Shown here: positions 23,112 through 32,600 of the stretch, one piece after another
Position numbering within the stretch: position 1 is the first letter of the stretch
Layout of the letters: every line of letters begins with the position of its first letter
NCBI GenBank assembly: GCA_964498585.1
Contig: CAZCHH010000015.1
Location: 1-56,632 of the forward strand
Reading direction: 5' to 3'
From: JAAYJM01 sp964498585
GTDB taxonomy: Bacteria > Bacteroidota > Ignavibacteria > Kapaibacteriales > UBA2268
DNA length: 56,632 nt
The notes under the pieces: generated by a model
Told to the model about the DNA's origin: nothing
The model's database searches: none
Seen by the model: the letters and a program-made list of their open reading frames with translations, nothing else
Translations under genes and position numbers: made by a program

Positions 23112-23819
23112 GTGAAAAAATTTAAAAATAATAGAACATATTTTATCTTTATCTGGTTAATAACCTTAATAATTGCAATCTATTTGGCTTATGATTATTC
23201 AATACAAAATATAGGATATAGTCCAAAGCAACCAGTAACATTTTCGCATTTAGTTCATTCGGGTGATTATCAAATAAAATGTCTTTACTGCCACTCACAG
23301 GCAGAACGGCTTGCCTTTGCGACAATTCCTAATACAAATAGCTGTATGATATGCCATATAGCTTTAAAGAATGAAACAAATTTAATGTTACCGGTAAATT
23401 TTAGTTTTGATGATACCAGTTCAATCAAATGGAAAAGGATATACAAACTGCCGGATTACACTCATTTTAATCATAGCCGGCATATACGTTCTATGATTGA
23501 TTGTGCTTCCTGCCATGGAGAAGTAGAAAAAATGGACTCCGTCTATCAGGTTAGAAATCTATCTATGAAATGGTGCCTTGATTGCCATCGTAATCCTGAG
23601 ACATTTATTATACCTGCCCGCAAAATATCCGGTATTTTTACTAATATGAGTCCAGATACAATTTCATTAAGTATGATTCTTGCTGTTACAAATTATAATT
23701 ATACAAATCCTGAGTTTGGTAACTGGACAGGTAAGCAGCATAAGCCGTTGATTAATAATATTGCAATGCCCAAAAAAGTTGGCAAGGGACCTGAAAGCTG
23801 TTCAAGTTGTCATTATTAA
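23112..23819 (+). CDS. ActA-like pentaheme c-type cytochrome
   Basis: 235 residues from GTG 23112 (an in-frame TTG at 23088 is less likely). One N-terminal membrane anchor (YFIFIWLITLIIAIYLAYDY) is followed by five CxxCH haem sites at 57-61, 78-82, 131-135, 155-159 and 230-234, the last just before the C-terminus. Signature segments VTFSHLVHSGDY, YKLPDYTHFNHSRH, MDSVYQ and LSMKWCLDCHRNPE closely follow the pentaheme subunit ActA of alternative complex III, which brings quinol electrons to cytochrome c. None of the other Act subunits is nearby, so it may work with another quinol oxidase or be encoded apart from the rest. Weak or absent Shine-Dalgarno. Confidence 0.8.
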   Translation: MKKFKNNRTYFIFIWLITLIIAIYLAYDYSIQNIGYSPKQPVTFSHLVHSGDYQIKCLYCHSQAERLAFATIPNTNSCMICHIALKNETNLMLPVNFSFDDTSSIKWKRIYKLPDYTHFNHSRHIRSMIDCASCHGEVEKMDSVYQVRNLSMKWCLDCHRNPETFIIPARKISGIFTNMSPDTISLSMILAVTNYNYTNPEFGNWTGKQHKPLINNIAMPKKVGKGPESCSSCHY

Positions 23820-23851
23820 TTAAATTCAAATGAAATATTTTTATATTAATT

Positions 23852-24274
23852 ATGAAAAAAATTTTAATACTTTGCACTGGAAATTCCTGCCGTAGCCAGA
23901 TGGCAGAGGCAATCTTAAAATCTTTTGATAATACTTTATCTGTTTTTTCTGCTGGAACCAAACCGGAAAGAATAGTAAATCCGAATGCTGTCCGGGTAAT
24001 TGAAGAACTGGGTTTATCGCTTGACGGGCATTATCCCAAGAATGTAAATGATTTAGTAGATGAAGAATTCGATTATTTAATTACTGTATGCGATTCTGCA
24101 CGGCAAATATGTCCCATATTTACTGGAAAAGTAAAGAATAAACTCCATATTGGTTTCGAAGACCCGGCCGATGCAGTTGGAACAAAAGAAGAAATATTAG
24201 ACTTTTACAGAAAAATCCGTGACCAAATAAAAGATAAATTTTTCAGATTTTATAAAGAAATAAAAGAGAATTAA
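23852..24274 (+). CDS. arsC: Arsenate reductase, low-molecular-weight phosphatase type
   Basis: 140 residues. The P-loop CTGNSCRS (Cys8-x5-Arg14) gives the LMW phosphatase fold. The additional pair Cys80 and Cys87 in VCDSARQIC, plus GFEDPADAVGT and KIRDQIK, are the markers of thioredoxin-dependent ArsC. All three redox cysteines are present, so arsenate-to-arsenite reduction is likely. No arsR or arsB/acr3 lies next to it. It is 32 bases after the cytochrome gene and may be read from the same transcript; a functional link is not evident. Confidence 0.85.
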   Translation: MKKILILCTGNSCRSQMAEAILKSFDNTLSVFSAGTKPERIVNPNAVRVIEELGLSLDGHYPKNVNDLVDEEFDYLITVCDSARQICPIFTGKVKNKLHIGFEDPADAVGTKEEILDFYRKIRDQIKDKFFRFYKEIKEN

Positions 24275-24390
24275 TCTCTAACTCGGCAATTTTACGTAAT
24301 TTAAAGATTTATTTTGAAGTGAAATAGCATATTTTTTCATACTAGTTGTAAAGTTACCAAAATTTTTTTGGTGTTACTCTAATTTTTAGA

Positions 24391-24420
24391 ATAACTCCCA
24401 AATTTATTTGGGAGTTGCGT
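24391..24420. terminator. Bidirectional terminator hairpin
   Basis: AACTCCCAAAT/ATTTGGGAGTT is a near-perfect palindrome between the convergent arsC and M14 peptidase genes. There is no long T-run, so efficiency is uncertain. Confidence 0.55.
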
Positions 24421-24510
24421 GGTTATATTTTTATTTATTAAAATTTTTAAATTTTAGAACTTTATTTTTTTCGAAACAAAAAATACGAAGGGCAAGTAGT
24501 TCTATATTAA

Positions 24511-26739
24511 TTAATCTGCCGGATATATTAAATCGCAGTTGGAATTTACATAAATCCAATAACCCATTCCAATTTGCAAATTCCCTATAGTATTAATACC
24601 ATAAGAAGGAAAAAAGAAATTCCCATATATATCTTTTACGATTAAGATATTTTGTAAAATATTAGCAAACGCAATTTGAGGAGTAGTTTCAGAATTTTTC
24701 AAAAAAGAAATAAAATTCAAACCGTTATTTAATGCAATAGTTTCCATTTCAGGATAAATATTCCAGCCATTAGCAGTAATTTCAAAATCATTATAGGCAT
24801 AAATTGTGTAACCGTGTTTGTAATCCCAATTCAATATAGTATTTATATTATATTCCGGAATAAAAATCTGTCCTGTATTATTTTTAATTAATTTAATATT
24901 TTGAGTATTATCGGCAAAAATATCTTCAATATTAGTATTTTCCGGAAGGATATTCATTGAAACATAATTCCAGCCGGCATTAATGTTGAGAGTAATATTT
25001 GCAGGAAGTACCGGGTTAATTGCTTCGATAGCGTCTAAATCAAAACCGGCACCGAGTGTATTAGGCAAACCATCGTTATCATCAACAATTTTCACGTAAC
25101 GGGCAGTTTGCAAATTTCCCTGCTGCAAATCAAATTCTGTGGTTCCAAAACCAGTTCCGAGCAAAGACCAAGGACCATAAGCAGAATTACTTGCATAACA
25201 ATAATAGCCCTCTGGATTTTCATCGCTTTCATAAACTATGATATCATTACCAAAGCTATTTTTAACATCAAATTGCATATCAACAACGCACCATCCATTT
25301 TTCCCTATTGAATAACCGTTCATATCAGGAGAAGATATTGAAAAATATGTATTTGCAGGGTCATTTGAATTGTTACTGGGAATTCTTGAGCTAACAAATT
25401 TATTTCCATATTGTGAAAGAGTTGGTGTCAGCTGAAAATCTGTAATTGTATTGCTATTTGCGATTACACAGATATTATTTATTGTTTGAGGTTCATAGCC
25501 ATTTGCCTTAATTGTAATAGAATATGTACCGGGTAAAAGATATTTGAAATATACACCTGCATTATTTGTATAAGTAGGATAATAGCTGTCAACAAAAACC
25601 ATTGCATCTTTTACTGGTTTTCCCGTTACTGCATCAGTAACAATGCCAGATATACCTTCTCCAGCTTTTTCAATCATTTCAAGCATAGCTGACTTGTTTG
25701 CTTGGTAATAGTAATTTATAAGAGTTCCAGCGGGTTGTTTATTATAAGACATCTCCATAGTATAGCTCATTGAGCCCATAGTGCCATAAGCGGCATCATC
25801 AGTTGCTCCATAGACTATATACATTGCAGAAGCTTGCTGAACCAACAAATTAGAATATCCTGAAGAAGATGCATAAAGATTTGCTAAATATGTATGATGA
25901 GTATTATCTGGAGTAGCACTAAAGCGATATCCCCACAGATAAAGGATATTTTGAGTGCCACTATGATAAGTAATATGAATAACTGCTGGATTGCTAACAA
26001 CAAATTCGCGTAATGCTTTGGATTCCGGTTGAGAAAAAGCATCTGTGGAACTGCCTTCAGCGTTCCACATATATCCACAATCCCTGTTTATGTCAATTCC
26101 GTTACTGTTGTATCTCGACATATTTACTCTGCCGTCCGGATTCACCATAATATAAAGTAAAATTTGACGATTATTAATTAAATCAGTATATAAAGAATCA
26201 GTGCCGTAGCCCACGCACATTTCACGGGCAAAACGTATAAGATTTTCAGCTCCACCAACTTCATCTCCATGAATGCCACCGTCAAATATTACAGTTGGTT
26301 CGAACTCGTTTTCGCTAACATTATCACTAATTTTCAGTGCAGCAAGCTGACGATTTCCAATTGAAGTGCCATAGTTGATTTTCATACATATTTCAGGAAA
26401 AGCAGTTACCAAACTATCCATAAGAGAAATAATCTGAGCGTAGCTATGATATTCATAACGCTGAAGCCAAAAATCCTGATAATATTCAATTAGATTAGCT
26501 ATTAAAATATCATATCTCAGATTGGCTGCTCTGATTTGTTCAAGTTCAGATGGTATTAAATACATTATTCCATAACCGTAAATTCGGTATATATCACCAT
26601 TTAAGTGCATCTCTTGTAATGCAGTAAACTCTTCTTCATTATCAAAGAATACTTTTACCTCCATTTCGTTAATCCGCCAATTGGAAAGAATTGTTGTTGT
26701 GCTTAGTAGAATTACAATTATTATAGTTAGCTTTTTCAT
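24511..26739 (-). CDS. M14 zinc carboxypeptidase, multidomain, secreted
   Basis: 742 residues. Signal peptide MKKLTIIIVILLSTTTILS. The M14 catalytic domain has HGDE (His157, Glu160), NPDGRVNMSR and NGIDINRD, third zinc ligand His259 in TYHSG, and catalytic Glu329 in SYTMEMSY; all are present. A CarboxypepD_reg-like beta domain follows at about 363-440 (GISGIVTDAVTGKPVKDAMV). Next come a region ending in a YVKIVDD-type strand (possible discoidin-like fold) and two C-terminal modules with NAGWNYVSMNI and NNGLNFISFL. No T9SS tail motif was recognised. Role: extracellular peptide trimming. Confidence 0.85.
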   Translation of the reverse strand: MKKLTIIIVILLSTTTILSNWRINEMEVKVFFDNEEEFTALQEMHLNGDIYRIYGYGIMYLIPSELEQIRAANLRYDILIANLIEYYQDFWLQRYEYHSYAQIISLMDSLVTAFPEICMKINYGTSIGNRQLAALKISDNVSENEFEPTVIFDGGIHGDEVGGAENLIRFAREMCVGYGTDSLYTDLINNRQILLYIMVNPDGRVNMSRYNSNGIDINRDCGYMWNAEGSSTDAFSQPESKALREFVVSNPAVIHITYHSGTQNILYLWGYRFSATPDNTHHTYLANLYASSSGYSNLLVQQASAMYIVYGATDDAAYGTMGSMSYTMEMSYNKQPAGTLINYYYQANKSAMLEMIEKAGEGISGIVTDAVTGKPVKDAMVFVDSYYPTYTNNAGVYFKYLLPGTYSITIKANGYEPQTINNICVIANSNTITDFQLTPTLSQYGNKFVSSRIPSNNSNDPANTYFSISSPDMNGYSIGKNGWCVVDMQFDVKNSFGNDIIVYESDENPEGYYCYASNSAYGPWSLLGTGFGTTEFDLQQGNLQTARYVKIVDDNDGLPNTLGAGFDLDAIEAINPVLPANITLNINAGWNYVSMNILPENTNIEDIFADNTQNIKLIKNNTGQIFIPEYNINTILNWDYKHGYTIYAYNDFEITANGWNIYPEMETIALNNGLNFISFLKNSETTPQIAFANILQNILIVKDIYGNFFFPSYGINTIGNLQIGMGYWIYVNSNCDLIYPAD

Positions 26740-27320
26740 TTATTTTTTTTATTATTTAAAAAAATTAATTTACTTTTTTTTTAATAAAAATGCAATAAAA
26801 TTTTTTATTTACGCGAACTTGTGCTGAATTTTTATTATTCAATTTTACCAGTCATTTGCCATAGAACAGAATAAATGCACAGAGATTATAACACTACTGC
26901 TTGTCGAATTAATTTATATACTTTTAAGTGTTATTCCGAACCCCTAATAAAAGAAGACTTTTATTTTAAATGGAGATGATACCACTTAACACAGTCATTC
27001 TGAAACCCTTATAAAGCAAATGCTTCATTTAAATGGAGATGATATAATTTTATACTGTCATTCTGACGGATATCAGAATCCATCTTGGGATAGCAAGTGA
27101 GCTTGCTCACTTGCAAGTTACATTTGGGCAAGCCCAAATGCTTCCTTTAAATAGCGTTAAACAATAATAAGATAGATTCAGGCATACGCCAGAATGACAA
27201 GAAAAGATGTCATTATTATCCTTTGTATAAAAGGATATGACATAAGGTTTAGAAAACACAACAAAAAAACGATTCAACTAATTTCACTACTTTTTCGTCT
27301 ATGTAGAGTTAAATTATTAG
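26740..27320. repeat. Intergenic region with palindromic repeats upstream of grpE
   Basis: No gene over about 600 bases. It holds GTTATTCCGAACCCCTAATA (about 26930), GTCATTCTGAAACCCTTATA (about 26994), then GTCATTCTGACGGATATCAG, CAAGTGAGCTTGCTCACTTG and CATTTGGGCAAGCCCAAATG (27057-27142), and GCATACGCCAGAATGAC. The order matches the block at 37.48-37.63 kb. Confidence 0.75.
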
Positions 27321-27328
27321 TAAATTTG
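27321..27328 (+). promoter_or_regulatory. Possible -7 box of grpE-dnaJ
   Basis: TAAATTTG fits TAnnTTTG and is 28 bases before the ATG, with CGGAG before the start codon. No good -33 box and no CIRCE-like inverted repeat were seen, so heat-shock control by HrcA is not evident here. Confidence 0.4.
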
Positions 27329-27356
27329 TATTTTTTGTAATAACGGAGAAAAAATA

Positions 27357-28082
27357 ATGGAAGATAGAAGTGGACATCAAAAACATCATAAGCGAACTTC
27401 CAATATAGCTGCAGATATTGCTAAAGCTTATGTAGAAGAACAGGACAGAAAAGCTGTATCAAACGAACAAATAGAGGGAAATCGATTAGACCATAATTCT
27501 GAAGAAAAGAATTTCGATAAATTTAACGAAGGGATTGAAACAATTGAAAAGGAATTTTTGCAAGAGGAAGAAATTTTGAGAATATCAAGTAAATTTGAAG
27601 AAATAGCAAAAGAACGAGATGATTTGAAAGAGCAGGTAAAGAGAATTGCCGCTGAACTTGAAAATTTACGAAGACGTTGCATTAAAGAAAAGCAGGAAAT
27701 GATTGATTATGCTAATGAACGGTTGCTATTCAAAATGCTTCCTCTAATTGATGATATGGAATCCGCCATTGAAGCTGGCAAAAAAGCTACTGATGTAAAC
27801 TCTATTTTAACTGGTATTGAAATTATTTATAATAAAGTATTGAGTACATTTGAAGAAGCTGGGGTAAAACAAATGGAAAATCCAATGGGAGCTGAGTTCG
27901 ATGTGAATTTTCACGAAGCTGTTGCTACTACGCCTTCAGATTTACCCGAAGGATATATAGCTTTTATAATTCAACCCGGCTATATGATGCAAAATAAAGT
28001 GCTTCGTCATGCTAAAGTTGTTACTTCTAATGGCTCAAGCAATACAAATATTAAAAATAATATTGATGTTTCACAAAATTAA
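27357..28082 (+). CDS. grpE: GrpE nucleotide exchange factor of DnaK
   Basis: 241 residues. A variable charged N-terminus is followed by a long coiled coil (EEIAKERDDLKEQVKRIAAELENLRRR, about 85-112). The conserved C-terminal beta domain has FEEAGVKQMENPMGAEFDVNFHEAV and the end motif GYMMQNKVLRHAKVVTSNG. This is GrpE, which releases ADP from DnaK. It is slightly long because of the N-terminal extension rich in Lys, Arg and Glu. dnaJ follows after eight bases. Confidence 0.93.
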   Translation: MEDRSGHQKHHKRTSNIAADIAKAYVEEQDRKAVSNEQIEGNRLDHNSEEKNFDKFNEGIETIEKEFLQEEEILRISSKFEEIAKERDDLKEQVKRIAAELENLRRRCIKEKQEMIDYANERLLFKMLPLIDDMESAIEAGKKATDVNSILTGIEIIYNKVLSTFEEAGVKQMENPMGAEFDVNFHEAVATTPSDLPEGYIAFIIQPGYMMQNKVLRHAKVVTSNGSSNTNIKNNIDVSQN

Positions 28083-28090
28083 TTACAAAA

Positions 28091-29260
28091 ATGCAAAAAC
28101 GAGATTATTACGAAGTGCTTGGTGTAAATAAAAATTCAAATATAGACGAAATAAAAAGTGCTTACAGGCAATTAGCTTTAAAATATCATCCGGACAGAAA
28201 CCCAAATGATAAAAGCGCTGAAGAAAAGTTTAAAGAAGCAACTGAAGCTTACGAAGTATTAAGTGACCAAAGTAAACGACAACGATACGACCGGTTTGGA
28301 CACGAAGGAATGAGAATGGGTTCTGATTTCGGACAATATACAAATTTTGAAGATATATTCAGCCATTTCGGTGATATATTTAGCGGCAGTATGGGAAGTA
28401 TGTTCGAGGAATTTCTCAATCCCGGTGCAGGAAGAAGACGACAACAAAGACAATACACCGGAGAACAGGGAAGTGATATTCGCATTCGTATTCCTCTTAC
28501 TCTTGAAGAAATTGCAAAAGGAACTGAAAAGAAAGTTAAAATTAAGCATTATGTAAAATGCAACGATTGCAATGGAAGTGGAGCAAAAGCTGGTAGCGGC
28601 TTCAAAACCTGCAAGCATTGCAATGGAACTGGTGAAATTCGTCAGGTTTCACGTTCTATTTTTGGTCAGTTCGTTAATATCAGCGCTTGTCCTGCTTGCA
28701 ACGGTGCCGGAAAAACTATTGCTGAACACTGCGAAACCTGCAATGGTGAAGGTAGGATTCAAGAAGAAGAACAAATTCAGATTAACATTCCTTCCGGTGT
28801 TGAAAACGACACTTATCTGCCTGTTCGTGGTAAAGGAAATGCTGGAAGACGTGGCGGACCTTCTGGTAATTTAATTGTTATTTTTGAAGAAAAAGAACAT
28901 AATTATTTTAAAAGACAGAATAATCATATTATTTATAATCATTCTATTAGCTTCCCTGAAGCTGCTCTTGGAACTGAAATTGAGGTCCCTACTTTATGGG
29001 GAAATCAGATTATTACTATTGAACCCGGTACTCAGCCAAACACCGTTATTACTCTAAAAGATAAGGGAATTAAGTATTACAATTCTAATCAAAAAGGCAA
29101 CCAGGTCGTTTATATTAACGTTTTTGTTCCTAAAAATTTAAGCAACACAGAAAAACAAACTTTAAAAGAATTACTTTCAAGCGAAAACTTTCATATAAAG
29201 GATAAAAAAAAAGTTAAGACTAAAGATTTCTTTGAAAAAGTTAAAGATGTATTCTTTTAA
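28091..29260 (+). CDS. dnaJ: DnaJ co-chaperone (type I)
   Basis: 389 residues. J domain 1-70 with the HPD motif (YHPDRNPND), a Gly/Phe-poor linker, four zinc-binding repeats CNDCNGSG, CKHCNGTG, CPACNGAG, CETCNGEG, then the substrate-binding C-terminal domains with RGKGNAGRRGG. It is complete. It stimulates DnaK ATPase and binds unfolded proteins. Second gene of the grpE-dnaJ operon; dnaK is not in the window. A TCATCCGATGA-family hairpin with a T-run follows the stop. Confidence 0.95.
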   Translation: MQKRDYYEVLGVNKNSNIDEIKSAYRQLALKYHPDRNPNDKSAEEKFKEATEAYEVLSDQSKRQRYDRFGHEGMRMGSDFGQYTNFEDIFSHFGDIFSGSMGSMFEEFLNPGAGRRRQQRQYTGEQGSDIRIRIPLTLEEIAKGTEKKVKIKHYVKCNDCNGSGAKAGSGFKTCKHCNGTGEIRQVSRSIFGQFVNISACPACNGAGKTIAEHCETCNGEGRIQEEEQIQINIPSGVENDTYLPVRGKGNAGRRGGPSGNLIVIFEEKEHNYFKRQNNHIIYNHSISFPEAALGTEIEVPTLWGNQIITIEPGTQPNTVITLKDKGIKYYNSNQKGNQVVYINVFVPKNLSNTEKQTLKELLSSENFHIKDKKKVKTKDFFEKVKDVFF

Positions 29261-29280
29261 GATAAGTTCTGAACTTAATA

Positions 29281-29319
29281 GTCATCGGATGACTGCCAGT
29301 CATCCGATGACTTCTTTTT
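29281..29319 (+). terminator. Terminator of grpE-dnaJ (TCATCCGATGA family)
   Basis: A 13-bp stem GTCATCGGATGAC/GTCATCCGATGAC with loop TGCCA, then TTCTTTTTC. It is 20 bases after dnaJ and resembles the hairpin after flxA. Confidence 0.75.
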
Positions 29320-29669
29320 CAAGGATATCTGGTTTATAACTTATAAAAATCTTTAGTAACTACACGAAAGAGAATTCAAACATTCTATTCTTTTAATGAT
29401 TATAAATTTATCTTATATCTATTTATATAGAGCATTTGCTTTATAATATTGATTTAATACCAAACCGCTAACTAAAAGTGCAAAATCAAAATGTCATTCC
29501 GAACCCCAAGATAAAGCAAGTGCTTCATCAGGGGGTTCGAAATGACATAAAATAATAAGTCTTATAATGAATTACTACACTAGCAATATGAAAAATGTAT
29601 GCATTTCCTACAAACAAATCTTTTAATTACGTAAATTTTGGAGAGTTAGAAATTAATATTAAAAAATAT
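29320..29669. repeat. Intergenic region between convergent genes with a GTCATTCCGAACCCC repeat
   Basis: No gene. At 29491-29547 GTCATTCCGAACCCC and GGGGGTTCGAAATGAC face each other around CAAGTGCTTCATC, making a long hairpin. Relatives occur at 18029, 26930, 35510 and 52720. The remainder is AT-rich without recognised signals. Confidence 0.65.
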
Positions 29670-32600
29670 TTACCAACTTCCACCAAACTTTAGTTTTAAC
29701 TCCCAATCTTTCTGAGAGCGATTATAGATGGTAGCAGTATTTGTCGATTTTGTTAATTGTATAATAATATTATTGAAAAGTTCTGGATGAAGCACAATAG
29801 GAAGCGGCATATCAATACTTACTTCGTTATTGTTTGTTAAATCGGCAACAGTTCCACCTACACGCCAGTAAACATTTCCAAATAAACGGCCCGTAAGCTT
29901 GATTCTCGCCTGGTCGAAAGAACCACCAGATAAATCGAGGTCTGCACTTTGTATGTTTAGTGGAGTATTCGACAGAATTTCAGTAAAATACTTAGAAAAT
30001 AGGGCAGAGGCGCCTGAACTAACTCCCTCTGAGATTATATTACCCTGTCCCTGCCCGCCAGACATAAGCTCCGCTTTTGTTCTACCAACAAGCAGCAGGA
30101 ACAAAGCATCTTCACTGATTGTGGTTGAATCCCCAGTAGCAGTAACGTTGTCAATTATGTAATCAAATTTTATATTAGGATAATCTTTAGTGCCTGTTAA
30201 ATACAGATAAACTGTAAAATCTCTTTGCGCATTATCAAGATAGCTCTTCCCATTATAAACAGCTTTAAGATTCAATCCGGGATTAGAAATTGAGCCGGTT
30301 GGGAATGAAATAGTTCCGGAAATATCAAAATTCTTACTTAAAAAAGATAGTGAAGAATTTTCCTGAATAACTATGTCGTCATATAGTTTAGGAGATGTAT
30401 TTGATAACATTTCTACCCTAAGTGGTTTAGTTTTATCTTTAACACCGATTTCTGCAACGATTTTGCCGATGCCTCCCAGTTCCATTTTTAAAAACATTTT
30501 TCCAAAGAATTTAACAAATAAATCATAGTTCATTAAAGTAACGAAATCTGTTTCCTTTTCGATGTAATTTGATTTATTTTCTTCTTCTTCAAAATCAATC
30601 GAATGAATTTTTAAATCAGTTCCGGCATATTCATACCGCACATTTGCCTGAACCATTTGATTTGTTTGCATTGTTGGCATAATTAAATTTGCGTATAAAA
30701 TACTTGCATTCCCTGTTAAAAATGGTCTTTGAAATGTACCGGAAAAACGAATAGAATCGCTGCCCGTAGCTACATCAAAGTCTCCGTAAAGAGTTGGCAT
30801 AGTGCGAATAGATGCATTGCTTAAAAGTCGAATTCCTTTAGACTTAATTGAAATATCAAAATCTTTGATATTAAAATCTTTATGATATAAAAAGCCGCTG
30901 ATAACAGCAGCTCCAGCTTGCATATCTTTAGGATTGTTCCTTAACTCTAATCTGTTTATATTTATACTTTTATAATCAATTGAAATATCGCCATCGGCGG
31001 TAAAAAACATATTATTAGGTTCCAACAGAAAAGTAGATGGATTGATTTTTATATATCCGATGTAATTAAGGTCAGTAAAAGAAAAACCGGTTGCTTTAAA
31101 ATTTAAATCAATAGAGCCGGCAGGATTTTTTATAACGGGTATAAATCCGGAAAGCATAGTCAAAGGAAAATCCTTGCTTTCGGCAGAAATATCAATAGCA
31201 TTTCGGTTGTGAAATCTTTCTTTTACATCCTGCAATGCAATATCTAATGGTAAAGAATGAATTGTTGCATCGAATAATGTCTTTGAATTTCCGTTATACT
31301 GCTTATTTAACAGAATATTTCCTTTTAATACCGCATTTTGATTAATCAAATCTGCATTTATTATTCCTATTGTATCTTTGTTGAACAAAATATTATTTGT
31401 CTTTAAATTTAAAATAGCAGTGGGATTAGCTGCTCCTCCATCTAATAATATAGAAAGATGCTCAATGTTTCCTTGTATCATATCTGAAAACATTTCTTTA
31501 TTATCCGGTGAAAAAACTCCGATAGTACTTAATGGAAAATTCATAACATCAATTTTGATGCTATCAAGAAAATCAAATTTGTATTTTCCTGTTATATTTA
31601 TGCTTTCTGCATTTGTCCTTTGCAAAACAAGAGATTTAATGTCTATATTGTTATTTGAATAAAAGATTTCAATTGGTTCTATATTTTTCCAGGAAAGAGT
31701 ATCTAGATATTTTAAATTGAATTCATTAAAAACAATATCGAAATAATTATCGAAAAAGTCAACAAATCCGTCAGCGTTAAAGTCTATTAAATTATTATAA
31801 TTTGCTGATAATTCAGTTGATAGCTTTTCGTTCATAAAACTGAGATTTGCACTTGGATTTTTTATAACATTTTCATTTATTATTAATTCGTTTTCTTCTC
31901 TTGCAAAAAGTTCTAATTTTGATATTTGGATAGTAGAATCTTGAATAGCCAAATCAAATCCACCATCAATTCTCATATCCCAAGTAGTTATATTTAAATC
32001 TTTCGATTCAAATTTAAAATTGAAAACATCAATGGAATCAATCGTAATATTAGAACTTTTCTCACTTACATCTAAATCAAAATCAACATTTGCCCTGCAC
32101 ATTATCCTCATATCGCCAAGAAAAGAATTTAGAATTGATAAATCTTTAATATTTGATACGACAGAAAGCTTCGCCGGAGTGAAATTTTCAATTTTTATCG
32201 ACTCTTCTTTTTTTTCAATATCAATTTTATTTTCTTCAAGTATTTCAAGTTTGTTAATGAAAAAATCTGCAAGGTGAGTTCCTTGAAGAGCAATAATTGA
32301 AATAATAGAATTAAAATTGAAGTTACCAAAGATTTTTGCATCAAAAAGATTTGAAGCGATTGAAATATTACGGAAATCAAGCGAATCCTTTTCAAAATTC
32401 ATATTAACAGAGAAAGGCATTAAAGATTTGTCATTGAATTCGCAGTAGTCAATGTTTGTTGAAATATTGCCTTTTAATTCATCAAGCGTCCAGCCAGATG
32501 CATCAACTTTTAATGAGGCATCTAACCGTGTTGGAAGCCCTTGATTTCCGGTGTATTTTGCTAAATTTATATCGTCAAATAATGTCTCAATAAAGTATCG

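Noticed and set aside
27250..27356. CIRCE element upstream of grpE
   Set aside because: No TTAGCACTC-N9-GAGTGCTAA-like inverted repeat is present.
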